Part shown: piece by piece, positions 16,926 to 26,337 of the stretch
Numbering within the stretch: position 1 is the first letter of the stretch
Layout of the letters: every line of letters begins with the position of its first letter
Assembly (NCBI RefSeq): GCF_004745525.1
Contig: NZ_RKLY01000017.1
Span: 1 to 59,808 of the forward strand
DNA from: Companilactobacillus suantsaicola
GTDB taxonomy: Bacteria; Bacillota; Bacilli; Lactobacillales; Lactobacillaceae
DNA length: 59,808 nt
Direction of reading: 5' to 3'
Translations under genes and position numbers: made by a program
The notes under the pieces: generated by a model
The model's database searches: none
The model's input: the letters and a program-made list of their open reading frames with translations, nothing else
Told to the model about the DNA's origin: nothing

Positions 16926-19544
16926 ATGAAAAAAGTCTATGCAATTGCACACACGCATTGGGACTTCGAATGGTATTTTACTAGACAAGAAGCACGTGTC
17001 CAGTTTGCATATCACATGGACGAAGTTTTCGATGCACTTGAAAAAAATGTCCTAAACTATTATTTACTAGATGGTCAAATGTCGATCATCGACGATTATT
17101 TAAATAGTTTTCCCGAAAAAAGAAATTTAATTAAAAAATTTGTTAAAGAAAAGCGTCTTTTCATTGGTCCCTGGTACACCCAAATAGATGAAATGGTTAC
17201 TTCCGGAGAATCTATCGTTAGAAACCTATCAATTGGAAGAAAGATTGCCAATGACTTAGGTGGTTCGATGGACGTCGCATACTTACCTGATTCATTCGGT
17301 CAAGGTAGCGACATGCCTAAAATTTACAATGGTTTCGGAATTTATGATGCTGTTTTCTGGCGTGGCATGCCTAAAGAAAAAAACGCTCGTTACTTTTATT
17401 GGAACAGTAACGACGGTTCAAAAGTTTTAACTGCCAATATAAAAAATGGTTACTATGCCGGGGTTCAACTAGTTGAATCCGATTATTTTAAAGACTTAAT
17501 GAATAAAATCAGCACCGATACTGACGTAAATGATTTAGTGCTTCCTGTTGGCGGAGATCAAAGAGCCATTGATTACAATTTAAAAAATCGTATTCAATTA
17601 GCTAATGAAAAATTATCTGACGAATATATCATTAAAGAAAGCAACTATCCGGAATATTTTGCTAATTTACGTAAAGAAAAAGATTTACCAAATTACTCTG
17701 GTGAATTCATCGATCCTTCAGCCTCAAAAATCCATCGTGGTATCTATTCATCCAGAGCCGACCTAAAACAAATTTACGATCAACTTGAACGCCGAATGAC
17801 TTATCAAGTTGAACCCTTGATGGCTTTAGCAAAATCATACGGCATCCCTGCTAAACAAGGTTTAGTTGATGATATTTGGAAAACTATTTTTCGTGGTCAA
17901 GCACATGATAGTTCTGGCGGGTGCAATAGCGATAAGACAAATGATGATATTCTTCATCGTGCAAAAGTTGCTGATCAATTGTCCTACTCCATCGTTGACT
18001 ACTTGATTAGAAAACTCAGTATTTCTCAAGAAACACCATTCGATGTTTATCTTTGGAATCCATTGCCAATTGACAAGCATCAAACAGTAACTATTCAAGT
18101 ATCAACTAGATCCAAAGGTTTCAAAATATTAGATAAAAACAACCAAGAAATTCAATATGACTTAATCAATCAAAAACTAGAAAATGCCGCTGCCTTACGC
18201 CGAAATATTGAGGAAAGAAAACAAAACTTATATTACATTTCAACTATTTCCTTCATGACCGACATTCCGGCTACTGGTTGGTCTGGTTTTACAGTTCAAG
18301 AACTTAAAGAATCAAAATCTACTATTAATAGTAGTCAAGATAATCATATTGATAATAAGTTTTATAATCTCAGCTTCAATGATGGTCAAATTGATTTAAC
18401 AAGCAAATCAATTAACAAAACATATCCAAACTTTCTTAGTTTTGAAGACGGGGCTGACGCTGGTGATACCTATGATTATTCACCTTCATTTAATGATTGG
18501 ATAATCCATTTAGATTTCAAACAAGCTAGCATCGAAACCTTTATTGGTCAAAATATTAGTTCTCTAAAAATTTCTGGTCAATGGGAACTACCCGCTAATT
18601 TAGATGATCGTAAAAACAAAAAACTCTCATCAAAACTAAGTTACCAATTAACCTTAACTTTAAAAAAGGATTCGCAAACTATTGACTACAAATTAGAAAC
18701 TGACAATCAAACTTTAGATCATCGTTTAAGATTAGTCTTGAACCCTAATTTGAAATCAGAATTTTCTTTTGCTGATACACCATTTGGCGTTATCAAACGT
18801 CCCGTCATTGATCCACATTTAAATGATTGGCAAGCGATTGGTTATCATGAGGAACCTACTGCAATGCGACCATTTATTCATCTTGCAAATATTCATTCAC
18901 AAAATGAAAGCTGTACTTTCCTCGGTCTTGGTAGTAAAGACTTTCAAGTAATTGGTTCAGACTTTAATAAGTTAGCAATTACTATGTTCAGAAGTGTCGG
19001 TTACCTTGGACGTCCCGATTTACTCCGCCGCCCTTCCGATGCCTCAGGATTAGAATCAAAATATGTTGAAACTCCACACAGTCAATTACAAGGAAAACAT
19101 ATTTTTGAAGGTGGAATCGTTGTAAGTCAAACCTTTGATGCTGCACAACTACAACGAGAGCATCTACTACTTTCAACTAAACCTCTCTTCTTCCAAAACC
19201 AAACTTTAAATCGTTTTACTAATCCACTCAGATACTTCATGATGAATAAGGTTCAAAACTATAAACAATCAGACCTAAGTTTAATTCAATTAAAGAGTGA
19301 TTCATTAGTATTGAGTAGTTTTCATTTAACAAACGATGAAACTGGATCCGTATTACGACTTTACAATCCAAGCGATAAAACTATAAACAATGGTTCTATC
19401 AAGCTAGGTAAGTCTGCTACTGTTACTGAACTTACTTTAGATTCTCATCTTGTTACTACTTTAGAGACATCAACTGATGACTTTAAATTGCCTTCCTTCA
19501 AACCAGGTGAAATCAAAACTTTTGGTATTAATTTTACTAAATAA
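16926..19544 (+). CDS. Alpha-mannosidase, glycoside hydrolase family 38
   Basis: This 872-residue cytoplasmic glycosidase opens with the GH38 zinc motif HTHWDFEWY (about 8-16). The likely nucleophile Asp lies in YLPDSFGQG and more of the active site is formed by FRGQAHDSSGG. Middle and C-terminal beta-rich domains are complete. Bacterial relatives include MngB, which cleaves 2-O-(6-phosphomannosyl)-glycerate, and streptococcal alpha-1,3-mannosidases. It follows a PTS IIC gene by 15 bases, so its substrate may enter as a phosphorylated mannoside. No signal peptide is present. Confidence 0.88.
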   Translation: MKKVYAIAHTHWDFEWYFTRQEARVQFAYHMDEVFDALEKNVLNYYLLDGQMSIIDDYLNSFPEKRNLIKKFVKEKRLFIGPWYTQIDEMVTSGESIVRNLSIGRKIANDLGGSMDVAYLPDSFGQGSDMPKIYNGFGIYDAVFWRGMPKEKNARYFYWNSNDGSKVLTANIKNGYYAGVQLVESDYFKDLMNKISTDTDVNDLVLPVGGDQRAIDYNLKNRIQLANEKLSDEYIIKESNYPEYFANLRKEKDLPNYSGEFIDPSASKIHRGIYSSRADLKQIYDQLERRMTYQVEPLMALAKSYGIPAKQGLVDDIWKTIFRGQAHDSSGGCNSDKTNDDILHRAKVADQLSYSIVDYLIRKLSISQETPFDVYLWNPLPIDKHQTVTIQVSTRSKGFKILDKNNQEIQYDLINQKLENAAALRRNIEERKQNLYYISTISFMTDIPATGWSGFTVQELKESKSTINSSQDNHIDNKFYNLSFNDGQIDLTSKSINKTYPNFLSFEDGADAGDTYDYSPSFNDWIIHLDFKQASIETFIGQNISSLKISGQWELPANLDDRKNKKLSSKLSYQLTLTLKKDSQTIDYKLETDNQTLDHRLRLVLNPNLKSEFSFADTPFGVIKRPVIDPHLNDWQAIGYHEEPTAMRPFIHLANIHSQNESCTFLGLGSKDFQVIGSDFNKLAITMFRSVGYLGRPDLLRRPSDASGLESKYVETPHSQLQGKHIFEGGIVVSQTFDAAQLQREHLLLSTKPLFFQNQTLNRFTNPLRYFMMNKVQNYKQSDLSLIQLKSDSLVLSSFHLTNDETGSVLRLYNPSDKTINNGSIKLGKSATVTELTLDSHLVTTLETSTDDFKLPSFKPGEIKTFGINFTK

Positions 19545-19551
19545 ATCATAT

Positions 19552-19586
19552 AAAAAAGCTGTTGGACATCGTCCAACAGCTTTTTT
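19552..19586. terminator. Terminator between GH38 and GH3 genes
   Basis: A perfect AAGCTGTTGGAC/GTCCAACAGCTT stem with a short loop, flanked by A6 and T6, serves both convergent genes. Confidence 0.88.
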
Positions 19587-19589
19587 AGT

Positions 19590-22220
19590 CTAAAATTTCA
19601 ATTTCAAAACAGTTCTTAAAACGTTAATAGCCGACTTCTGCAAATCTCCTAGATACAAGTCATTGTTGTCTTTCCACTTACCTGTCAACAAAACATGTTC
19701 TTCATCAACTATTTGCGCAATTCCTTCGTAGACCCAGCTTTGGAGGTTCTCATTCAACGGTGAATCATCACCGATTCTAACTTTCACCAATACATCTCCA
19801 TCAGGATCTAGTACAAAATCATTCCAGAGTTGTTTTTCAGTCGTCTTATTAGTTAAGAAATCAAAGTCCTTTTTGATTTTGATATTTCCTTGAGCATCAA
19901 ATTCTGGTCCATTGTCACTGGCAGCATTGAGTAACTCTGCTTTTGAGGCTCCAGGCATGATTAGATCATTTCCGGCATGCATACTGTTGGCGGGTTTTGC
20001 TGAACTGAACCAATCAGTCATAACTAAACCGTGGAAATGCCATTCGTCGCGTAAAATATTGGTCAATAGTTCAAAGTTTTCTCCGGAAAAGACGCCATTG
20101 ACTTTGTTGTAAGAAGTCATAACGGCTACTGGCTGGCAATTTTTAATGGCAATTTCAAAGTTTCGCAGATAAATATCCCTGAGTGCTTGCTCACCAATAA
20201 TACTGTTACTAGAATTACGGTCAGTCTCTTGATTATTGCCTAAGAAATGTTTGATTGTCACACCAATACCTTTGTGTTCTTGGACACCCTTGGTAACAGA
20301 TGCGGCCATGGTACCTGAAAGGATTGGATCCTCGGAGAAGTACTCGAAGTTTCTGCCACCGAGTGGATCACGATGGATATTCATTCCTGGAGCTAACCAC
20401 AAGTCGACTCCAAACTCATTCATCTCGACGCCGACTGCGAAGCCGACTTTCTCTACTAATGAACGATTCCAGGTTTGGGCTAAAGCTGTTCCAATTGGCC
20501 AAGCAGTCGCAAAATGTTCAATCGTTTGCCCATTTTGCTCATAAGTTGGTTCAACTCGTATACCGGCCGGACCGTCTGCCATCACAAAAGTAGGAATGTT
20601 CTTACTATTAATTGTTCCCGTTTGACCAGCAGCACCTGGCAAAATGTCTGAAGAAATACCGACAACTCCGTTTTTATCAGTTGATAATTGTCCTTCAACT
20701 AAATCGACTAACTGGGGAATTGATAAACTAGCGACAAATTCAGCTAATTCAACTTCACCACTATTAACGTCTGACAAAGTCTTTCCAGTCGCATTTCTAA
20801 CTTCTTCAACGACTTGTTCCATCCCTTTGCCTGGCAATGGATCTTCATCAGCGATAAAAGTTGTGACACTATTTTTTTCTTGGTACTGAACAAATTTAGT
20901 CTCGGAGAAATTCTCAGCTTTCAAAATAAAGAAGGGAATTCCGGCAATCTGTTCCAAGTTGACTTTATTGTCAGTGAAAACAGTTGGATCAACACTTGAT
21001 TTCATGAGATGTTCAACTTTTTCCAGAATCACTTTTTGATCTAATTTAAACGTGGCAACTACTTGAGTATTGCTTGAGCTGTTACCTACTCGAAGTAGAT
21101 AAGTTCCTGGCAACAAAATATAAGCGCCCAATTCTTGATCATAAACTTTCAGATCCGTGATGGGGATTCGAAAATCAACTGTTTGCTTGGCATTGGGCCG
21201 TAAAATTGTTGTCTTCTCGTACCCTACTAAATCTTGATATGGTGTCGGAATGTCAGTCTGTGGTTTGGAAACGTAAACTTGGACTACTTCTTGACCAGAA
21301 AATTTATGGCCAGTATTTTCAACGTCAACACTGAGGCGAATCCGCTTCTCATTGATATTGATCTTCTTAGTGTCGAGATAGAACTTGGCATAGCTCAAAC
21401 CAAATCCGAATTCATATCTAGGTTTAATATCAAAACTATCAAAATATCGATAACCAACATAAATCCCTTCAACATATTTTGGATCAGTCATCCCAAAATT
21501 CTCAGAAGTTGGATAATCATTATACGACTTGGCCCAAGTATCCGACAACTTACCAGAAGGTGTCACCGTTCCATCGATTACTTCAGCCACAGCATCACCA
21601 GTCGTCATTCCCAGTTGTGATACCAGCAAAACGCTATCTAAAAGCGGACAATCATCAATAAAGCTCGTATCCATTACTCCGCCAACATTTAATAGCACGA
21701 TACTGTTAGTGTAGTATTCACTCATCCTTTTAATGTTGGACAGTTCATTATCCGTTAATAAAAAGTCGCCCTTTTCGTTTTTGCGGTCATAAGCTTCACC
21801 AGAACTACGTGACACCACATAAATTCCGGTAATACTATCCTCAAAATCACCAACTTCAGGATCATCAAATTTAAAAGCTGGCTTCAAAAGTGCTAGTGGA
21901 TCATCTTTTAATTTCTCATCATGCGCTTGTTTTTCTTTTTGATAAAAACGTTCCAAACGGTTCAACCACGGTTTTGTCGTGATCGTAAAACCATGTTTTT
22001 CTAACCCGTCTAAAATACTGACGGTCTTTCGAGAATTGACATCCCCAGAACCAGTTCCACCCTTAACAGTCGCAAAAGCTCCACTACCGTATAAGGCAAC
22101 CGTCTTGTTCTTAATTGGCAAAGTTGCATTACGATTTTGCAGTAAAACTATTCCTTGGGCAGCTACTTGTTTCGCTAATTCTTGATTTTTCGATTCTCTT
22201 TGTGAAATAACGTTTTCCAT
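19590..22220 (-). CDS. Glycoside hydrolase family 3 (beta-glucosidase-like) with swapped domain order
   Basis: This 876-residue cytoplasmic glycosidase has the GH3 domains in reverse order. The usual C-terminal alpha/beta sandwich comes first (QGIVLLQNRNATLPI near residue 25, GSGDVNSRKTVSILDGL). A fibronectin-III-like domain follows (about 280-390). The TIM-barrel comes last, with MADGPAGIRVE, GRNFEYFSEDP, IKHFLGNNQE and the nucleophile Asp in GLVMTDWFS. Swapped GH3 enzymes are known among beta-glucosidases and related hydrolases. The start is the ATG at 22220 after AAAGGAGAG, and a TTG two codons earlier is too close to that site. The natural substrate is not clear. Confidence 0.88.
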   Translation of the reverse strand: MENVISQRESKNQELAKQVAAQGIVLLQNRNATLPIKNKTVALYGSGAFATVKGGTGSGDVNSRKTVSILDGLEKHGFTITTKPWLNRLERFYQKEKQAHDEKLKDDPLALLKPAFKFDDPEVGDFEDSITGIYVVSRSSGEAYDRKNEKGDFLLTDNELSNIKRMSEYYTNSIVLLNVGGVMDTSFIDDCPLLDSVLLVSQLGMTTGDAVAEVIDGTVTPSGKLSDTWAKSYNDYPTSENFGMTDPKYVEGIYVGYRYFDSFDIKPRYEFGFGLSYAKFYLDTKKININEKRIRLSVDVENTGHKFSGQEVVQVYVSKPQTDIPTPYQDLVGYEKTTILRPNAKQTVDFRIPITDLKVYDQELGAYILLPGTYLLRVGNSSSNTQVVATFKLDQKVILEKVEHLMKSSVDPTVFTDNKVNLEQIAGIPFFILKAENFSETKFVQYQEKNSVTTFIADEDPLPGKGMEQVVEEVRNATGKTLSDVNSGEVELAEFVASLSIPQLVDLVEGQLSTDKNGVVGISSDILPGAAGQTGTINSKNIPTFVMADGPAGIRVEPTYEQNGQTIEHFATAWPIGTALAQTWNRSLVEKVGFAVGVEMNEFGVDLWLAPGMNIHRDPLGGRNFEYFSEDPILSGTMAASVTKGVQEHKGIGVTIKHFLGNNQETDRNSSNSIIGEQALRDIYLRNFEIAIKNCQPVAVMTSYNKVNGVFSGENFELLTNILRDEWHFHGLVMTDWFSSAKPANSMHAGNDLIMPGASKAELLNAASDNGPEFDAQGNIKIKKDFDFLTNKTTEKQLWNDFVLDPDGDVLVKVRIGDDSPLNENLQSWVYEGIAQIVDEEHVLLTGKWKDNNDLYLGDLQKSAINVLRTVLKLKF

Positions 22221-22316
22221 CTTCAAATCTCTCCTTTGGTGGAAATGTAATTACCTTAATTTTACACTTTTACCTACTAAAAAAGTGCTGGTAAGAGCCA
22301 CTGATTTTCACAATCA

Positions 22317-22511
22317 CTACTTTTTTGGGAAAAATCTTCGTAAAATAAATTTATGAATCAAAACCATTAAAATTATTATGATTATTCCAACGAAAATCTC
22401 ACTAGCGATGAAACTTCCAAAAAGTAGACTTTGAAAGAATCTCAGTAGGGGATCATTAATAATCAGTAATAATAAAATCGTGACAATAATATCCAAAGTA
22501 TAAATATTCAT
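22317..22511 (-). CDS. Small membrane protein, unknown function
   Basis: This 64-residue protein has two hydrophobic segments (about 7-22 and 33-53) and a basic tail (HKFILRRFFPKK). A clear AGGAG lies upstream of the ATG, supporting a real gene. I recognise no family. It is divergent from coaBC. Confidence 0.5.
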   Translation of the reverse strand: MNIYTLDIIVTILLLLIINDPLLRFFQSLLFGSFIASEIFVGIIIIILMVLIHKFILRRFFPKK

Positions 22512-22599
22512 AGTTTTCTCCTAATATGAAAATATTAACAAATATCAACAAAATCTCAATCATGTATAATATAGTAAGAAAAAAATTTGAGGTGGAAAA

Positions 22600-23793
22600 A
22601 TGTTAAAAGACAAACACATTGCAATTTACGTTACTGGCGGAATCGCTGCTTACAAATCGTTGAATATCGTACGTGCTTTGATCAAACAAGGCGCACAGGT
22701 ACAAGTGGTGATGACTAAATCTGCACAAGAATTCGTCACTCCACTAACTTTTGCGACTTTAAGTAAGCGTCCGGTCATCACTGACAATTTCAAACCTCAA
22801 AGTGCTGCCGATGACTTCATCCCCCACATCAAAGTGGCGATCTGGACTGATCTGGCAGTCGTTGTTCCGGCAACTGCTAATATCATCGGCAAAATGGCCA
22901 ATGGTCTAGCTGACGATATCGTTTCAACCAGTCTATTAGCAACCAAATCCAAAAAATTGGTCTTCCCAGCCATGAACACTGACATGTACGATAATCCCGC
23001 AGTTCAAAATAACCTTCAAACTTTGAAAAAAATGGGCGTCAAAATAATCGAACCAGCCACCGGATTCTTAGCCGAAGGTATGACTGGCAAGGGCCGCCTA
23101 CCCGAATTAGATGTCATTGTCAAAAATATTCAAGCCCAATTCACGGAGAAAAAACTGAATGGTAAAAGAGTCATTGTAACTGCCGGCGGAACTAAGGAGG
23201 CTATCGACCCAGTTCGATTTATCGGTAATCGTTCCTCTGGCAAAATGGGCTTTGCGATGGCAAAAGTCGCTCGAGATCTCGGTGCAGAAGTAACCTTAAT
23301 TACCACTGTCCCCGCTTCTTTTGCCGGCATGAACATAATTCAAATCCAAACTGCTGACGAAATGATGCAACAGCTAAAAGATGTTTTCCCTAAAGCTGAC
23401 GTTTTGATTATGGCTGCCGCAGTAGCTGACTTCAAACCGATGAAAGTTGCCGACCAAAAGATCAAAAAAAATGATGATGAAGATATCTTCACCATCAAAT
23501 TAACTAAAAATCCTGATATTTTACAAACTATCGCTGCCACTAAAACTAGCCAACAATTCGTCGTCGGTTTTGCGGCCGAAACGCAACACCTCTTGGACAA
23601 CGCTGAGAAAAAACTCAATAAGAAACACGCTGACGTAATTTTGGCTAACGATGTTTCTCAAAAAAACGCTGGTTTTAACGTCGATACCAATAAAGTCACG
23701 TTATTGCAAAAAGGTCATGAACCAATTAATTGGCCATTAATGTCTAAAACCGAAGTAGCCAAGAAGTTTTGGGATTTGTATTTAAATAAGTAA
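22600..23793 (+). CDS. coaBC: Phosphopantothenoylcysteine decarboxylase / phosphopantothenate-cysteine ligase
   Basis: This bifunctional enzyme carries out two steps of coenzyme A synthesis: it joins cysteine to 4'-phosphopantothenate and then decarboxylates the product. The flavoprotein CoaC half (1-180) has TGGIAAYKS, catalytic His76 in FIPHIKVA and PAMNTDMYDNP. The CoaB half follows, with GTKEAIDPVRFIGNRSSGKMG and the dimer-interface region KIKKNDD. The 397-residue length is standard. GAGGTGG lies upstream of the ATG. It is monocistronic here. Confidence 0.95.
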   Translation: MLKDKHIAIYVTGGIAAYKSLNIVRALIKQGAQVQVVMTKSAQEFVTPLTFATLSKRPVITDNFKPQSAADDFIPHIKVAIWTDLAVVVPATANIIGKMANGLADDIVSTSLLATKSKKLVFPAMNTDMYDNPAVQNNLQTLKKMGVKIIEPATGFLAEGMTGKGRLPELDVIVKNIQAQFTEKKLNGKRVIVTAGGTKEAIDPVRFIGNRSSGKMGFAMAKVARDLGAEVTLITTVPASFAGMNIIQIQTADEMMQQLKDVFPKADVLIMAAAVADFKPMKVADQKIKKNDDEDIFTIKLTKNPDILQTIAATKTSQQFVVGFAAETQHLLDNAEKKLNKKHADVILANDVSQKNAGFNVDTNKVTLLQKGHEPINWPLMSKTEVAKKFWDLYLNK

Positions 23794-23825
23794 AAAATAG
23801 GATTGAATTACCTATTATATACACT

Positions 23826-24029
23826 TCATTTTTCCCTACCAACTGGCTTTAATTCCATCGTTTCAGGTATTTCTTCCAAATCTTTACAAAAATCATGCTC
23901 TATAAATTCTTTTGTACTAAAAACATTGACGTGTTTAATTGACTCGTGAATAATAATGCCTCCTATTTCTACATTACTGTCATTATAAAGCGTCTTGATA
24001 AAAGAAGTACAATCAAATAAGCAAATATT
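23826..24029 (-). pseudogene. Remnant of an unidentified minus-strand gene
   Basis: In the 385-base gap after coaBC a frame of 67 codons stays open on the minus strand. It reads NICLFDCTSFIKTLYNDSNV and then GGIIIHESIKHVNVFSTKEF, ending at TGA. There is no start codon except one ten codons before the end, and an in-frame stop precedes it. It looks like the tail of a decayed gene, but I cannot name the family. The rest of the gap is A/T-rich. Confidence 0.25.
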
Positions 24030-24178
24030 TCAATTCCCCAGTAAAATTTCTTTTCCATAAACAAATCATTAAAAATTGTATGTAAATGATTATGTTTCAG
24101 TAATTGTATTGCCTATGTTTTTACCATAATAGATACTTTAATTAGTAAAAATTAATTATCAGAAAGAAGGTAAACTTC

Positions 24179-25273
24179 ATGGAAATATTTCGTACCAGTC
24201 TTAATTATGACCATTTGAACAGCTCTGAAAGAAAAAGTATTATTAATAAATTATCAAAATCTCAACTACAAACTATTGAGCAATATAAACAATACAAATT
24301 TAATTCGATGCTTCTGAATGATTTCAATGAAACTGGTACAGAATGGCAATTTCGGGAAGAACAAGTCAATCCTAATTTCGATAAAGCCAATCCGAAAAAA
24401 TCTTCATTGCACTGTTCGTGTGGCCGTGGAGTAAAATATCTCTACATCTGCCAATCAAAAGAAGATAACCGCACACAAGGCTTTGGAATTGAACATCTCA
24501 AACAAGAAGCCGGAATTGGTGAAGATATTTTAAGAGACATAAAAAAAGGAAAGCACAAAATAGATCGTGGACTGGATGAAATCCTTATTAGGTTTCAATG
24601 GGGTGAAACTTTCCCATCCAAAAATTACCAACTACTAAAAGAACAAAATACTTTGGAAAGTCTGTTTTCTAAAAACAAGCTCGTTTATCTACAAGAATTT
24701 TGTCGCGAGTCATTACCAATTTATCTGAAAGACGAACTTACTATCAATAAGGCCGCTAAACAATTAATCGAAAAGCAAAAACAACTAGAACACGAAAAGT
24801 GGCTAAGTTCGCCGGCAGGAATAAAATTTACTCAAGAACAAGAACTTCTTGCTGAACAAGAGAAGTTACAAGCAGAACGCGAAAATTTATGGAAAAATAA
24901 TTCCGTTAACCAAAGCCCCTCTTCCCAATCACCCAATAATAATCCATCACCAAAAGAAACCGTTATAAAAAATGCGAGAATTACCTTCAAACAAGTATTT
25001 AGTCGCCATCAAAATATCGCGGAACTATACGGAATTGAAAGCAGTAGTGATTTAGATGTCTTAATTATCAATGGTATCTTTGGCAATGGTTTTATCACCC
25101 ATGGAAAAGCCGTCATTCCAAAAGGAACTGTCCTCACATCAATTACAATGTTAAATAAAAAATTTAACTTAGAAATAAACGACCTTGAAAATAGATTAAC
25201 TGAAATATACGCAATTTTAGAACACGAACAACTAATTATTACCAAACGTAGTCTGAAACTAGCGGCGTATTAA
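24179..25273 (+). CDS. Unrecognised protein with Cys cluster and coiled coil
   Basis: This is a 364-residue soluble protein I cannot assign. The N-terminal part has Cys79, Cys81 and Cys91 in LHCSCGRGVKYLYICQS, which may bind a metal. A conserved-looking FGIEHLKQEAGIGEDILRDI block follows. Residues about 185-240 form a charged coiled coil (EKQKQLEHEKWL, QEQELLAEQEKLQAERENL). A Ser/Asn/Pro linker leads to a C-terminal domain (about 265-364) with GNGFITHGKAVIPKGT. AGAAGG precedes the ATG, and a terminator follows. It has no operon partners, and the gap upstream is gene-poor, as often seen for accessory genes. Confidence 0.7.
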   Translation: MEIFRTSLNYDHLNSSERKSIINKLSKSQLQTIEQYKQYKFNSMLLNDFNETGTEWQFREEQVNPNFDKANPKKSSLHCSCGRGVKYLYICQSKEDNRTQGFGIEHLKQEAGIGEDILRDIKKGKHKIDRGLDEILIRFQWGETFPSKNYQLLKEQNTLESLFSKNKLVYLQEFCRESLPIYLKDELTINKAAKQLIEKQKQLEHEKWLSSPAGIKFTQEQELLAEQEKLQAERENLWKNNSVNQSPSSQSPNNNPSPKETVIKNARITFKQVFSRHQNIAELYGIESSSDLDVLIINGIFGNGFITHGKAVIPKGTVLTSITMLNKKFNLEINDLENRLTEIYAILEHEQLIITKRSLKLAAY

Positions 25274-25326
25274 TTAAATAGCCCTACGGTAATCAAAATT
25301 CAATTACCATAAGGCTATTTAATTAA
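25270..25326. terminator. Terminator hairpin after the 364-residue protein
   Basis: TTAATTAAATAGCC and GGCTATTTAATTAA form a long stem, with an inner GGTAAT/ATTACC pair. It separates the gene from the convergent lpdD gene. Confidence 0.7.
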
Positions 25327-25345
25327 TCAAGTCTGTCTGACTATT

Positions 25346-25753
25346 TTACTGTGAATTTTCCGAATCACGATAATAAATTGGAGCTGGCACATCAAAATCG
25401 GTCGTCTGTAACCAAGTCTTGATTTGTTCGCCTAAGTTTTGCGCCATCGACGAAGACACAGCAATTTGCTTTTTGGAAATATGGTTCACATGAACGCCGG
25501 CGGTTATCGTGCAACTGCCTGGTAACTGACTTTGAATCACTTTCCCAACCCGTTTGGCTAAAACGTCGTCTTTATGGAATCTGCCATCGTGGCTGGGATA
25601 ACGAATGGTTTGCAAATCTGAATCCTTGGTCAAAGTCGTCACGGTTCCAATATGAGGGTTATCGCCACCAGTAATGGCAATGAATAAATCTTTTCCGATA
25701 ACTTCCACATTGGCCACCATCGTATAATTTTCTTCGGTAATTGAGAATTTCAT
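25346..25753 (-). CDS. lpdD: LpdD-like protein of the gallate decarboxylase locus
   Basis: This 135-residue cytoplasmic protein is of the kind encoded beside the UbiX and UbiD partners of gallate decarboxylase in L. plantarum, where it is called LpdD and has been annotated as a prenylated-flavin chaperone. Features include ITGGDNPHIGTVT and a GRFHKDDVLAKRVGK segment. The ATG at 25753 overlaps the last base of the UbiX stop codon (TAATG) and is preceded by GGGAGGG. An upstream in-frame TTG would overlap that site. It is last in the operon. Confidence 0.78.
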   Translation of the reverse strand: MKFSITEENYTMVANVEVIGKDLFIAITGGDNPHIGTVTTLTKDSDLQTIRYPSHDGRFHKDDVLAKRVGKVIQSQLPGSCTITAGVHVNHISKKQIAVSSSMAQNLGEQIKTWLQTTDFDVPAPIYYRDSENSQ

Positions 25754-26325
25754 TAGATACCCTCCCAACGTCCGCCAATTTCGTTGTCAATTCTTAATGC
25801 ATCTAGTTCTTTCATCGTTTGATGATCGACTAAATCTTGAATGGTTTCTGGATGGTTATAAAAGGCTGGAATTGGTGGAATCATTTGGACACCCATTTTC
25901 GACAGCTTAGTCATATTTTCTAAGTGAATCGTATTCAATGGTGTTTCTCTTGGTACCATGATCAATTTACGTTGTTCTTTTAAGGTCACGTCAGCGGCTC
26001 GGGAAATCAAATTGTCACCGATACCGACAGCGATACTAGCAACAGTCTTCATGCTGGCAGGAACGATGATCATCCCATCAGTTAAAAATGATCCACTGGC
26101 GATTGTCGCACCTAAGTCACTGTCACTGTAAAAGTAATCAGCCAACTCTTTAATATCAGCTAAAGACAGATCAGTTTCCAGTTGTAAGTTTTTCTTCGCC
26201 CAACCACTGAAAACAACGTGTGTCTCAACATTGTCGATCGATTTTAACTTTTTCATCAAATCGATTGCATAAATTGTACCTGAGGCACCGGTCACTCCGA
26301 TGACGATTTTTCTTTTCCGAGTCAT
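25753..26325 (-). CDS. lpdB: UbiX-family flavin prenyltransferase (LpdB-like)
   Basis: This 190-residue enzyme is expected to make prenylated FMN, the cofactor of the neighbouring UbiD decarboxylase. It has the N-terminal VTGASGTIYAIDLMKKL flavin loop, MKTVASIAVGIGDNLISRAADVTLKE and MVPRETPL, all typical of UbiX/Pad1. The ATG at 26325 follows AGGAAG. A GTG two codons upstream is less well placed. It lies 12 bases after the UbiD gene and overlaps lpdD by one base, so the three genes are one transcription unit. Confidence 0.9.
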   Translation of the reverse strand: MTRKRKIVIGVTGASGTIYAIDLMKKLKSIDNVETHVVFSGWAKKNLQLETDLSLADIKELADYFYSDSDLGATIASGSFLTDGMIIVPASMKTVASIAVGIGDNLISRAADVTLKEQRKLIMVPRETPLNTIHLENMTKLSKMGVQMIPPIPAFYNHPETIQDLVDHQTMKELDALRIDNEIGGRWEGI

Positions 26326-26337
26326 GCTCACACTTCC

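Noticed and set aside
20236-21661. Several plus-strand open frames of 60-128 codons opposite the GH3 gene
   Set aside because: They lie entirely antisense to a well-supported coding region, have no ribosome binding sites and show no recognisable domains.
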